Source: Phocaeicola salanitronis DSM 18170
GTDB taxonomy: Bacteria; Bacteroidota; Bacteroidia; Bacteroidales; Bacteroidaceae
Reading direction: 5' to 3'
Assembly (NCBI RefSeq): GCF_000190575.1
Contig: NC_015164.1
Location: 2,046,001-2,110,000, forward strand
Length of the DNA: 64,000 nucleotides
The number at the start of each line of letters is the position of its first letter. Within the stretch, counting starts at the first letter, position 1. Below the pieces are notes generated by a model. The model was not told where the DNA came from, made no database searches, and saw nothing but the letters and a program-made list of their open reading frames with translations. The translations under genes and the position numbers were made by a program. Below are positions 9,437 through 18,654 of this stretch, in pieces.

Positions 9437-9458
9437 GAGACGATGTGCACATCGTCTC
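9437..9458. repeat. 22-bp perfect palindrome, family C copy 2
   Basis: This copy is identical to 8551-8572, including the shared flanks CATCACAGTA before and AAGAAACGGTGCAAAC after. The two copies bracket the decayed TA locus as a direct repeat of roughly 55 bp. Confidence 0.85.
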
Positions 9459-9521
9459 CAAAGAAACGGTGCAAACTGCACAAATTCCTATATGCACATC
9501 AAGCATGTGTTTTGACGAACA

Positions 9522-9679
9522 TATAGTAAAACAAAATTGGTTTGCGAAAAATTCTTGATGTATTGTCATCCTGAACGGACGTGAAGGATCTCGTGTACAT
9601 CCACGTGGGTGCATCCGAGATGCTTCACTTCGTTCAGCATGACAAATCATTTTTCGCAATTTATTTCTGATTGACTATA
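9522..9679. mobile_element. MITE-like element A, copy 1 (158 bp)
   Basis: The element runs from TATAGT to ACTATA, with imperfect inverted ends that both continue to TTGCGAAAAAT-type sequence. Inside is a palindromic core (GTCATCCTGAACG, GTGAAGGATCTCG and its inverse). It is nearly identical to 24353-24511. No ORF fits inside, so a transposase would have to act in trans. The TA-like termini would suit an IS630/mariner type, which is inference. Confidence 0.7.
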
Positions 9680-9696
9680 AGTGAGTGGGTCTTTAA

Positions 9697-9806
9697 CATA
9701 AGTAACTCGGGCGTTTCACATAAGTAAGTTGGCTGAGTCACTTATGTTCGCAAAAACAACCAGACCACACAGGCAGACACCTCTTTCTCTGTGCCCGTCT
9801 GTGTGG
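9697..9806. repeat. ACATAAGT motif array and terminator-like hairpin
   Basis: ACATAAGT occurs twice directly and once inverted (ACTTATGT) within 9698-9748, with spacers of about 14-16 bp. A hairpin follows (CCACACAG at 9765-9772 with CTGTGTGG at 9799-9806). On the minus strand this lies just downstream of the last lipoprotein gene (stop at 9834) and could end that transcript. Its T-run is weak. Confidence 0.5.
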
Positions 9807-9833
9807 CCTGTGTTCCAATTGCTGAATATGCGG

Positions 9834-10550
9834 TTAGTCGGCTACGCTGAGCGATTGAGTTTCCGGATTAAATTCAAAAATCAACGTATAGCACTTGCCG
9901 TTTGCTACCTCTGGTGTGCCAGACAATGTCACTGTTTCATCATCGTCATTTCGAGAAACCAATGTATAATTTAACTTGGAGTTTTCCTCCAAATAGAAAT
10001 AAACGTATGTACTGCTCTGCTGACCGGCATCCAGCGTGACGTTTCTACCGTTACACATCAGTGTCAGTTCTGTTTGTTCCGTTTTGAAGTAAGTACCAAA
10101 GTTATCTCCTAATTGGAATGTAATGCCAAAGTTATACAAAGACACTTCAAGGGTTACTTCCGTGTGGGTATCTGCGGTTATGGTAAATGTTTCTTCACCA
10201 TAAAAAACAGGTTCGCCTTGTGCGTCCTCTGCCCACGATTCATACGTTTGATAAGCCGCATTATACGCTTTTGCCGTATAGGTTCCGATGGGAAGCGGAA
10301 TCTGTTCGGGCACTTCGCCCGGCTCGTATGACAACACCTTTTTGTCTCCTTCGCAGATTTCCACATACAAAGCGGCTTTGTCTACCGAAGGCAGGGCACG
10401 GCTTGCCGATTGGTTGACATTTTCCACCGTTGCCACTACACTCTTTAAAGAGAGATAACCGTAACCGGATTGATTTTCTGTAACTTCTTCCTGTTGGCAG
10501 CTTGCCAAAAGGAAGATTCCTAATAATAGGTATAGTAGGTTTTGTTTCAT
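9834..10550 (-). CDS. DUF4493-type surface lipoprotein
   Basis: This 238-residue protein has a lipoprotein signal peptide (lipobox LLASC, Cys18). It is a single beta-rich module, with the DUF4493 pattern of a short YGYLSL strand after the N-terminus, a PLPIGTYTAKAYNA segment and paired beta strands. DUF4493 proteins are fimbrillin-like in layout and probably sit on or in the outer membrane, but a pilin role is not established. It is the last gene of a minus-strand cluster, 31 bp after the 712-residue lipoprotein gene, with a repeat-rich terminator region downstream. Confidence 0.8.
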   Translation of the reverse strand: MKQNLLYLLLGIFLLASCQQEEVTENQSGYGYLSLKSVVATVENVNQSASRALPSVDKAALYVEICEGDKKVLSYEPGEVPEQIPLPIGTYTAKAYNAAYQTYESWAEDAQGEPVFYGEETFTITADTHTEVTLEVSLYNFGITFQLGDNFGTYFKTEQTELTLMCNGRNVTLDAGQQSSTYVYFYLEENSKLNYTLVSRNDDDETVTLSGTPEVANGKCYTLIFEFNPETQSLSVAD

Positions 10551-10581
10551 TGTATATTATTTAATCATTATATTTTTCATA

Positions 10582-12720
10582 TTATTTAGCATATACTAAT
10601 TCTACATCATCAATATAAAGTTGACTACCTACTCTCAATACATCATTAATTTGTTTGTTGCGCTCAACAGATTCTTTTACCCCTGATTTAAATACCAAAA
10701 TTAACTTATTTGGAATGAGATCCATATTCTCTTGATATTTATTATAGTCAATCTCTAATTCATCTGTTACTTCTGTCCAAGAAGATATTGTAGAAGATTG
10801 TTGAAAAGATTTTTCACCTAAAACAATATCATCGCACAAAACCTGCACAAAAATATCAGTATGATCACCATCATAAGGTTCATATTTATATTTAAATGAA
10901 ACAGAAGTTGGACGAGAATAAAAACTTATACCATAATTTCTTGAAGCCACATCATCATCATGATCTACATCGGTTAATGAGCCAAGAAAAAGTTCACCTG
11001 GAGTTATATATTTTATTGTTCCTCGATCTCCAAATATCGTAGCCCAATTAGAACTTCCATACCCCCATCCAATAGTGGCAATCCATGCTGCGGTTGAATT
11101 ATCAGGTCCAATAATTGGTTGTGTACCAGAACGAGAATTGTACCAGCACTGCATTCCTACAGCATTATCACACGTCAACTCATTTAATGTAGCCCAATTA
11201 TCCCAATAATAACGTGTACCATAATTAGCATTACTTTCAGTAGGAGTATAAATATTCAAATTTCCATTTACCAAAGGGGTCTCTGGATAAGTCATAACCT
11301 CAGTAACTTCTCCCGGCACTTCACCACGATACAATCCACGAATATAATAAGTCGTGCCCGGCAACAATCGGTCTTGACGCATACCATCATTTAAAGTCAT
11401 CCAATTTGTTTGCCCATCAATACTATATTGATAAGTCATATCCCTACTCAACGTAGTAAAATCACCGCTTGTCACCTGTTCTTCACGCAAGGTGCTTACC
11501 GTAAATTCTTTAGTCCATATATTGCCCGGATAAGCATCCACAGTAAATTCCGGCTTATTACAAGTCAACTTATAAGTCAAATTCGCCGTTTTATTCTCAC
11601 TGCTCCAGCGGTCGTTTGCCTTTACATCTACTTCGATAATATTCGTAGTAGTTGCTCCCGCATTTGTTTGGAGCTTGGCAAGCAGGCCGTTCAAATCAAT
11701 ACTATTGTCTGAAACAGCAATACCTAATTGCTCGCTTATTACTTTTCTATTTTCCTCATCAGACCATAGATATTCTTTCTCTTCACCTAATGATGCAAAC
11801 TGTTCATCCTCAAAATTAAACTTAAACTTGATATCCTGCAATGCCGAAGAAAGCGTCAATTTCAGTTTTGCATCTTTCTGTTCCGTTTCTACAAATGACA
11901 ATTCATTATCCGTAAATCCTTCCGCCTCCACTTTCGGCTTCGGCAACCATTCCATCGGTATTTCTTCCGTCAGTGAAGCTTCTACTACATCGACATCTAC
12001 TATACTCAACGGAATATCGAAGCGGTCCAGTTTGGGTGATAAGGTAAGTTTCAGGTGGTCGCCGGCATTTAGCGTAGCCGGTACTTCGAACTCGCTGCCT
12101 AACGTAACCGCCTTATCTGTTCCGTCTATTGTTCCATGGAAAATCACTTCAAAGGCAGAGCCAGCCTGCATGTAAGCACTTTTTTCTCCCGTCTTATCAA
12201 TCTGAACCGGAGTTGCGCTTCCCACCTTTACCTCTACATAATAGTTACTATACACATCTTCGAACGAAGCTTTCGAGTTGTCATACGTTACCGATACCAA
12301 TGCATTGGCTACCTTGCAAGCTATCGTAACCGGTGTGGTCTGATCGTTGAACACTTCTACTCCGGTAGTTTCCCCCTTAAAGTAAGGCGCATCCAGTGCC
12401 AATACCGGATTCTCCCCATACGTTGCGGTCAAGTCATACACACCGCTATAGGCATCAATCACCCCCGTACCGACTTTTTTATTATAGATTTCCTCCTTCG
12501 TTTCCACATTAACAATCCGCAGGTTGAAGTCTGCGCCTTCTATCCCTTCGCTATCCACGATGTCTCCCGGTGTAGCACGCGATACATCCAGTTTTGTTCC
12601 GTCTGTCAGCGAAACGATAAAGCCCGTCTTGCCTTGTGCGGTTTCCAATTCATCGGTCTGCGTGCACGAAAAGAGGCACAAGCCGATGCAAGCCATCCAT
12701 ACATGCTGAATCAATTTCAT
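10582..12720 (-). CDS. Large DUF4493 / PCMD-type lipoprotein
   Basis: This 712-residue protein has a lipoprotein signal (LCLFSC, Cys19). The N-terminal half is fimbrillin/DUF4493-like (for example SGVYDLTATYGENPVLALDAP and the VTIACKVANALVSV strand). A middle fibronectin-like part leads to a C-terminal PCMD-like domain ending LYIDDVELVYAK. The frame also opens at ATG 12747, overlapping the previous stop by 8 bp. I prefer 12720, which has a GGGAT-like sequence before it and gives a standard signal peptide. The C-terminal half is AT-richer than the N-terminal half, hinting at domain exchange. Ligand unknown; a surface glycan or adhesion role is guesswork. Confidence 0.8.
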   Translation of the reverse strand: MKLIQHVWMACIGLCLFSCTQTDELETAQGKTGFIVSLTDGTKLDVSRATPGDIVDSEGIEGADFNLRIVNVETKEEIYNKKVGTGVIDAYSGVYDLTATYGENPVLALDAPYFKGETTGVEVFNDQTTPVTIACKVANALVSVTYDNSKASFEDVYSNYYVEVKVGSATPVQIDKTGEKSAYMQAGSAFEVIFHGTIDGTDKAVTLGSEFEVPATLNAGDHLKLTLSPKLDRFDIPLSIVDVDVVEASLTEEIPMEWLPKPKVEAEGFTDNELSFVETEQKDAKLKLTLSSALQDIKFKFNFEDEQFASLGEEKEYLWSDEENRKVISEQLGIAVSDNSIDLNGLLAKLQTNAGATTTNIIEVDVKANDRWSSENKTANLTYKLTCNKPEFTVDAYPGNIWTKEFTVSTLREEQVTSGDFTTLSRDMTYQYSIDGQTNWMTLNDGMRQDRLLPGTTYYIRGLYRGEVPGEVTEVMTYPETPLVNGNLNIYTPTESNANYGTRYYWDNWATLNELTCDNAVGMQCWYNSRSGTQPIIGPDNSTAAWIATIGWGYGSSNWATIFGDRGTIKYITPGELFLGSLTDVDHDDDVASRNYGISFYSRPTSVSFKYKYEPYDGDHTDIFVQVLCDDIVLGEKSFQQSSTISSWTEVTDELEIDYNKYQENMDLIPNKLILVFKSGVKESVERNKQINDVLRVGSQLYIDDVELVYAK

Positions 12721-12739
12721 ATCCCTAAACCTTATCTTT

Positions 12740-14383
12740 TTATTCATAAATCAACTCAAAATTATCAATCAACAACTTGCTGGTGTCTCCACCCGTGAAA
12801 TAATCGCCATACTTGCTTGCCGTTGCAACCACCAAGATATACTTAGGCGTGCGGTTCGTATAGCGGTAGTCCAGCACCAAGTCACGCTGCTGGTATTGCG
12901 AATCGGAACTTCCGCTGATGTATTCCGCATAAGCTATCACATGCGAATCATTCTTATTAAATAACTGACGTTCCGATTTCCGTGTGCGGATTTCGTATGG
13001 CTGGTCCCAATCGGTCAAGGCGATGTAAATATGGCAAGAGTCTGCCCGCCCCGACAGATACGTCAAATCATCATCACCGATACGGTTAATGGTGGAAGAA
13101 GTATATTTATAATTAATCCGCAGCTTCGTAGGGAAAGCGTTGAATTCCCTGCCAAAGCTCAACACGCCGTTTGTACCGTCCGTCTTCACATAACTTCCCG
13201 TAAAGATATTCCCTGCTGCCAGTTTCATTACCACCCACCGTGTCTCCAATGAAGCGGCACGCCCAGAGCCGTTGCAGGTTTCTTCCGTGGGGATGCTGTT
13301 GCTGTCCCCTATCGTTGTGGCTCCTTTATTGCCTGTATCCCAAAAAGAAGTAGTAGACCACGGCTGCCACAACGTACCATTTTTTGCCGGTTCGCTTGAC
13401 CAATTATCAAAACTGCCGTTCTCCAACGGCGTAGCCGGGGCAGTAGTAAACGATTGTGCTGCTCCGGCTACGCCGTCCACCGACACACGGCATTGATAAG
13501 AAGTGTTAGCTTGCAAACCGGTAAAGGTCGCCGTGTAGCGCGACCCGTTGACCGATACAGCCGATGACGGCAATTCGCTCCATGCAGAAGCGCTTGCCGT
13601 TTTATATTCTACCACAGGAGTCTTTCCGCTTACGATGCTTCCGCTTAGCGTGGCACGGGTGCTCATCGGAAACACAGAAGCAGTTCCTGTCGTATTTTCC
13701 TCATGGAACACCCGTACCGTCCATTTAGTGAAATGTTCCGGATCCCAAGCATTGGAAACCATAAACTCTTGCCCTGCAGAAAAGTCATGTATGGTAGTAG
13801 GGTCAGGTTCTACACTACCCGAAGGGCCTCCCAACGGTAATGAATGAATCTGTATATTACGTAAATCCTTATCTGGCGACACATAAATGTATGCCCGATG
13901 GTTTTCTTCGTCAATTACATGGCGAATCATACCGTCTACATCCGGAGTACGGTCAATCACTTGTGTCACGTTTACCGTCCACACATAATCTTGATACGTA
14001 CGAAGGGTAAACTGCACCGGAGAGGAGAAATCCACGCGGGTATCCGCCAAGTTGTCGGGTATCTCGAAACCGGCTGTCGGGAAACGGTCTTTATCCACAC
14101 ACGCCTCTTCATCAACTATCAGTTCTGTACCTTCCGGTGCGATAGTCAGACGCATAATGCGCAATTTGGTCAGGTCTACCGTATCATCTACATACAGCGT
14201 TACGGTACGGGTATCCCGGTTAATGCCTGCCTGCGTGGCTCCTTCGGGTGCACTGCTAAGCTGCCCTTCCACTTCAAAGTTTTCGATGTTCGCTTCTTCA
14301 ATGGGATAAGGAATATCGTTCTCAATCTTGCATCCGTGAAGTGCCAGCAAGCATAAAGTCGTATAGAGTAGTTTCTTTATCAT
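12740..14383 (-). CDS. PCMD-domain lipoprotein with FN3-like middle
   Basis: This 547-residue lipoprotein has the lipobox LHGC (Cys18). Beta-rich N-terminal modules contain two cadherin/SusE-like stretches (DYVWTVNVTQVIDR and FTKWTVRVFHEE). A fibronectin III-like module follows (TATFTGLQANTSYQCRVSV). The C-terminal third is PCMD-like: PLENGSFDNWSS, then SFWDTGNKGATTIGD, ending KLLIDNFELIYE. The putative carbohydrate metabolism domain is commonly found beside DUF4493 proteins in Bacteroides, and its activity is not known. Its stop is 20 bp upstream of the next gene's preferred start, so the two are probably cotranscribed. Confidence 0.82.
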   Translation of the reverse strand: MIKKLLYTTLCLLALHGCKIENDIPYPIEEANIENFEVEGQLSSAPEGATQAGINRDTRTVTLYVDDTVDLTKLRIMRLTIAPEGTELIVDEEACVDKDRFPTAGFEIPDNLADTRVDFSSPVQFTLRTYQDYVWTVNVTQVIDRTPDVDGMIRHVIDEENHRAYIYVSPDKDLRNIQIHSLPLGGPSGSVEPDPTTIHDFSAGQEFMVSNAWDPEHFTKWTVRVFHEENTTGTASVFPMSTRATLSGSIVSGKTPVVEYKTASASAWSELPSSAVSVNGSRYTATFTGLQANTSYQCRVSVDGVAGAAQSFTTAPATPLENGSFDNWSSEPAKNGTLWQPWSTTSFWDTGNKGATTIGDSNSIPTEETCNGSGRAASLETRWVVMKLAAGNIFTGSYVKTDGTNGVLSFGREFNAFPTKLRINYKYTSSTINRIGDDDLTYLSGRADSCHIYIALTDWDQPYEIRTRKSERQLFNKNDSHVIAYAEYISGSSDSQYQQRDLVLDYRYTNRTPKYILVVATASKYGDYFTGGDTSKLLIDNFELIYE

Positions 14384-14424
14384 GTAATGAGTTTATAAGT
14401 TTTTAAGTTTGTCGTCTTGCCAAC

Positions 14425-14575
14425 GAGAGTATATCAAAATAGAATTTGGTTATCAAAAAGTAATGTCATGCTGAACATAGTGAAGCATCTCGGATACATC
14501 ACCTTACGTTTTCGAGATCCTTCGCTTCGCTCAGGATGACAAAATGAAAGCTGATTCCATTTTTGAGACACCCTC
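14425..14575. mobile_element. MITE-like element F, copy 1 (about 150 bp)
   Basis: The ends are inverted and imperfect: GAGAGTATATCAAAATAGAA at the left, and TTCCATTTTTGAGACACCCTC read toward the right end. Between them lies the core also found in element A (GTCATGCTGAACATAGTGAAGCATCTCG... GAGATCCTTCGC...CAGGATGACA). It fills the spacer between two lipoprotein-cluster genes. A second copy is at 29722-29892 and a partial one at 24155-24273. Confidence 0.65.
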
Positions 14576-14610
14576 ATGTATGACATACTATAATTCTTCA
14601 TTCTTCATTT

Positions 14611-15357
14611 TCAAAGGTAGAACGTCATGCCGATGTTAACGGAAAACAAGTTTATCTTAAAGTTTCCCGAACTGGTACGCCGTTTTCCGGTCTCTACCTG
14701 ATTGGTCTTCTGGTCTACCCACTTAAAGTCGAATCCCATCACGCCCATCGACACTTCTACGGCAGCAAAATCGGTCACAAAAGCCGTTATACCCGGCGCA
14801 AAGCCTATCTCCAAGTTGTTGACGGTCTGATACGTCCCGTCGTATTGCGTCCCCGAGCCAGTCGAGTTCTTGCCTTCGGCATACCCGTAAGTAAGGCGTA
14901 TCTCGTTGAAGAAACCGAATATCTTGCTTTTGCCTATCGGCATATACGAACGGAAAAAGCCCGAAGCCTCGTACTTATGCTCCAGGTAATACACGTCCTC
15001 CAGATTGATATTGAAATCTTCTCCTAAGTTTAAGTCGAAATTTCCCAAGTCGAGGTAAGTGCGGTTGTAGGCAAAACGCACACCGGCTGCCAAGTTGTTG
15101 CTGAAGAAATAACCGACAAACGGGCTTACCTTGAAATCATACCCTTCGCCGGTGATGTTTTTCAGCACCGTAAAGTTGAGGTTGTCCTCGTTGTGCTCGG
15201 TATAAGAAACCGTTCCGCCTACCATCCATTGCCCTTTCGGGATAAATACATACTTCTGGGTTTCACGATCGATGCGTTGCACCCGATGCGGATTGATAGC
15301 GGAGGCAGAAAGCACACTCATCGCTAACATCGCAAAAAAGAAAAATTTAGTCTTCAT
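14611..15357 (-). CDS. Outer-membrane beta-barrel protein of the lipoprotein cluster
   Basis: This 248-residue protein has a Sec signal peptide (MKTKFFFFAMLAMSVLSASA). Alternating amphipathic strands rich in aromatic and glycine residues end in NIGMTFYL, the terminal aromatic signature of an outer-membrane barrel. An eight-strand barrel is plausible from its length. It is the only barrel in the DUF4493/PCMD cluster. It might anchor or export its neighbours, but nothing in the sequence proves this. A hairpin-forming AT-rich stretch separates it from the 611-residue lipoprotein gene upstream. Confidence 0.82.
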   Translation of the reverse strand: MKTKFFFFAMLAMSVLSASAINPHRVQRIDRETQKYVFIPKGQWMVGGTVSYTEHNEDNLNFTVLKNITGEGYDFKVSPFVGYFFSNNLAAGVRFAYNRTYLDLGNFDLNLGEDFNINLEDVYYLEHKYEASGFFRSYMPIGKSKIFGFFNEIRLTYGYAEGKNSTGSGTQYDGTYQTVNNLEIGFAPGITAFVTDFAAVEVSMGVMGFDFKWVDQKTNQVETGKRRTSSGNFKINLFSVNIGMTFYL

Positions 15358-15437
15358 TTATTCATAAGGATAACCGGAAGAGGAAAATGCTCACGCATTT
15401 CCTCTCTCGGTTATGGTTATTGAGTTTTGTTTTTTAA

Positions 15438-17273
15438 TTATTCTTGAACGGACGGTTCGCCATCGTAAACCAGTTCGAAATCATCCACGTACATTACACT
15501 TGAATCACTACCGACAAAATAATCACCGTATTTACTTGCACTCATCACAATAATTATATGTGTAGGCTTACGTTCAAGACTTCGATATACCAACGGAATA
15601 TTTACTTCCTTCCACCCATCTGTCGCCACGCATTCCGCCTGTGGAAGTTCACCGTAAGCAATTATGTTAGGATCATTATCAAAATCAATAAATTGTTTTT
15701 TACCATTATTTACTTCATAAGGAGCACCTTTGTCAGACAATGCTATATAAATTGCATTTTGATCTGTATCACCCAAATGCAAAGTTGCATCTGACGGCAA
15801 ATTTGTATCTTTCCCTCTATTCACTTCGCCCGGTGCATACTGAATCCAGCCATGCAAGGCAATTGGACGTGCTGTAAAAGGTTGTCCAAAATTAATACGT
15901 GCACCCATCGGATTCATTATCGTTTCCTGATAATTTCCCGTATAAATATTACCAGCAGCAAACTGTATAACTACATACGTTGAAGCCAATTTGGCTGACT
16001 TCCCAGAAGTATGAACAATTGTTTCCTCAGGGGAAGTAGGGTTTTTAGCTCCAAGCGTAGCAGCCATTCCTGTAGAAGTGCCTACATTACCGGAATCCCA
16101 GAAAGATTTATTGAAATCCGCACTAACTGCCGCATCTGCAAACCAAGTATTCTTATAGTTACCTGTACCCTTATTCCAATCCTCGAAACTACCGTTATAT
16201 AATGCTGTAGCCGCTTCCGTAGTAAATTCCTTCACATCACTTGTAAACGTATTTTCTTCACCATATACTAACCGACTTTCGTATGCCGTTGCAGGGGGCA
16301 GTTGGGTAATTGTAGCTTTATACGTTCCATTTTCATTGACAGCTGCCACTTTAATCCAATCCTCATCAGTCGCATCCGCTTTTTTCTCCCGATACTGAAA
16401 TGCCACTTTAGTAGGATCTACCTCCACCACGTTGTTTCCGTTCATCGTACCTTCCAAATAAACGAGCTTCGCCCATGCATTGGCAGAAGAAACCGCTAAG
16501 GTCGGCTGGTCGGGCACAACCAATGGGAATTCAATGTTGAATGTGTATGTTTTGGTTGCCGGATCCACTTCCACCGTTACATTACCGCCTGTGGTTTCCC
16601 CTACCTTATAGTTTAAGATATAATGGTCGCGGGCTTTCACATCGGTAATTTCATTGACTTGTGTATTGGTTACACTGTTTTTATTTGTTGCCGATACGGT
16701 TGCTTTCAGGTCTGTTACCGGGAAATAGCCTGATTGAGTGGTCTGATTCATGATAAAGTCTAACGGACTGATACCGGCATCGCCAGCTTTATCATCTATT
16801 TCCACCTCCGCCCCGGTAAAAGCATCCTTAAACGTTTGGTCGAAGTTAACGGTTACTTTCACATTGGCAAGCGTACATTCGATAGTAGCGTTTGCACTCT
16901 TTTCACTTTTCACAGTTACTTGCGTGCTTCCGGCATAATAAGGTTTGTCAAACCCTGAAGTAGCTCCGTCGAATCCAGCCGAAGAAGCTTTTACGGTATA
17001 GGTACCGACAGGCAGCTCAATGGTTTCGCCTTTCCAGTTTGTTTCAAAGTTTGTTGTTTCCTTTACCACTTCGCCGCTTGCATTGACAATCTGCACAGCA
17101 AGTTGTTTCGGATTATAAGCAGCTTCCGCACGAGTAATGGAAGATGTATTTACTTCCAATCCCAAACGGAGATAGCCTATAGCATTGCTTCCTAATTCTT
17201 CTTCGCTTTGACAAGCGGAGAATGTAATCAGTAAGCAACATATTATAATAAATGTATACCAATTCCTTTTCAT
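15438..17273 (-). CDS. DUF4493 + PCMD lipoprotein
   Basis: This 611-residue lipoprotein (lipobox FSAC) has a DUF4493 N-terminal half (AIGYLRLGLEVNTSS, then LPVGTYTVKASSAGFDGA and ATIECTLANVKVTVNF). A fibronectin-like module follows (TQLPPATAYESRLVY). The C-terminal PCMD domain runs from ALYNGSFEDWNKGTGNYKN through SFWDSGNVGTST to VMYVDDFELVYDG. The ATG at 17273 is chosen because it lies one base after the previous stop (TAATATG). The longer frame from 17285 would overlap that gene. Close in layout to the 547-residue protein at 12740, it probably arose by duplication. Confidence 0.85.
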   Translation of the reverse strand: MKRNWYTFIIICCLLITFSACQSEEELGSNAIGYLRLGLEVNTSSITRAEAAYNPKQLAVQIVNASGEVVKETTNFETNWKGETIELPVGTYTVKASSAGFDGATSGFDKPYYAGSTQVTVKSEKSANATIECTLANVKVTVNFDQTFKDAFTGAEVEIDDKAGDAGISPLDFIMNQTTQSGYFPVTDLKATVSATNKNSVTNTQVNEITDVKARDHYILNYKVGETTGGNVTVEVDPATKTYTFNIEFPLVVPDQPTLAVSSANAWAKLVYLEGTMNGNNVVEVDPTKVAFQYREKKADATDEDWIKVAAVNENGTYKATITQLPPATAYESRLVYGEENTFTSDVKEFTTEAATALYNGSFEDWNKGTGNYKNTWFADAAVSADFNKSFWDSGNVGTSTGMAATLGAKNPTSPEETIVHTSGKSAKLASTYVVIQFAAGNIYTGNYQETIMNPMGARINFGQPFTARPIALHGWIQYAPGEVNRGKDTNLPSDATLHLGDTDQNAIYIALSDKGAPYEVNNGKKQFIDFDNDPNIIAYGELPQAECVATDGWKEVNIPLVYRSLERKPTHIIIVMSASKYGDYFVGSDSSVMYVDDFELVYDGEPSVQE

Positions 17274-17274
17274 A

Positions 17275-18624
17275 TTATTCAACAATATTAATAGTCAAAG
17301 TAGCAGTTTTTTGCTGGTTATTAGCATCAATTACTGTTAAAATGAAATCATGTTTTCCTGGGAAACCTATAGTGCTCTCAGTTCCACATAAAAGGTTAAA
17401 TAAAACGTCATTCATTGTAAATTCATATTCTGTAGAATTAACTGTAGGTAAAGCAAACATACTTTCTAAATCAGATACAACGTCACTGGTCAAATCCAAT
17501 CCATCGCCCGTGGTCAAATTCATATTCCCAGCAGCTTCTTCAAAAGCCTCATTATCTGTATCAACTTTCACATAAAGACTCTTGATTCCATTTTTTACAT
17601 TCATTACAATAACCACATCATCAGGGTATTTACCTCCAACCACTGTTACACCATTCGTCAAATACCCCGTATCATTATCCGAAATAGTAATGGCTTCAGA
17701 CGGTTCCGGATCTGGCTCTTGACCTCCACCACCTTGGTTCGGATCATCCGTAGGCTCATCATCGTCGTCTCCCGAATCTCCGGTACCCGGAGTGATAGGA
17801 ATCGTCACGCTTTCGTCATGATTTGAGAAACTTAAGATAACCGATACATCAAAGCCAATCTGCGGCTGTTCCGGTTGTTCGGGAGTTTCTTCTTGGGTTA
17901 CATCGATATTGATAGCCAATGCGTCACCTCCTACAAAGTTCGGGTTATCGTTCTCGCCAAAGTTTTCAACCGCATCTGCTTTCGTCAAGGTTTGTGCCTT
18001 CGTATAGGTTACCCCCTCTTTTACAGCCATTATATTCATTTTCAATGTAGGTACACCTGTCTCGCCCAAATACCAATAAGCTGTATGATTATCATAATTG
18101 TCCGCATTGCTGAACTCCAACGTATGATTATTGCCACCATCCAACGTAATGGTCCAGCTATCGAAAGAATCGAAATCGCTTGGCAAATCCAATGCCACCC
18201 TGGTATTCGCCAACGTACATACGACATTCACGTCTTCCGTAATACCCTCGGTTACCGTCAAATCGGCTACACCTTGATAATAAGGGTCTTTCATAATAGA
18301 AAATCCGACCAATGTTCCCTGCGTATGGGCTTTAACTACATACGTACCTGCAGCCAAAGGCACTACATTGTCCAACTCTACAATTTCGGCATACGAAGCA
18401 AAAGTCTTGCTATTCGCCGGTGTATCCTCGCAAGTGATTTCTACCGGGAATGTTGTTACATCGTTGTTAGCCCGGCCTGTTCCCGGCTCTTTCACCGACA
18501 AGCCCAGTTGCAATGCACCCATAGCTTCGGATGTGCCTGTACCAGCCAGCTCGTCTTTCATTTCGCAAGACGCCAATGCCCCTGTAAGCAATACGCCCAG
18601 CATCCATTTATTCATTGTCTTCAT
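17275..18624 (-). CDS. DUF4493 lipoprotein with acidic/glycine linker
   Basis: This 449-residue lipoprotein (lipobox LASC, Cys20) has an N-terminal DUF4493 domain (MGALQLGLSVKEPG, PLAAGTYVVKAHTQG and VVCTLANTRVALDL). A low-complexity linker rich in Asp, Pro and Gly follows (about residues 282-308). The C-terminal beta domain ends in KTATLTINIVE, where the paralogues have PCMD. The linker suggests a stalk that holds the C-terminal domain away from the membrane. It is coupled to the downstream gene by a one-base spacer and lies 30 bp after the 266-residue lipoprotein gene. Confidence 0.82.
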   Translation of the reverse strand: MKTMNKWMLGVLLTGALASCEMKDELAGTGTSEAMGALQLGLSVKEPGTGRANNDVTTFPVEITCEDTPANSKTFASYAEIVELDNVVPLAAGTYVVKAHTQGTLVGFSIMKDPYYQGVADLTVTEGITEDVNVVCTLANTRVALDLPSDFDSFDSWTITLDGGNNHTLEFSNADNYDNHTAYWYLGETGVPTLKMNIMAVKEGVTYTKAQTLTKADAVENFGENDNPNFVGGDALAINIDVTQEETPEQPEQPQIGFDVSVILSFSNHDESVTIPITPGTGDSGDDDDEPTDDPNQGGGGQEPDPEPSEAITISDNDTGYLTNGVTVVGGKYPDDVVIVMNVKNGIKSLYVKVDTDNEAFEEAAGNMNLTTGDGLDLTSDVVSDLESMFALPTVNSTEYEFTMNDVLFNLLCGTESTIGFPGKHDFILTVIDANNQQKTATLTINIVE

Positions 18625-18654
18625 ATATCTTCTATTCCGTTTTTAATTGATTCA

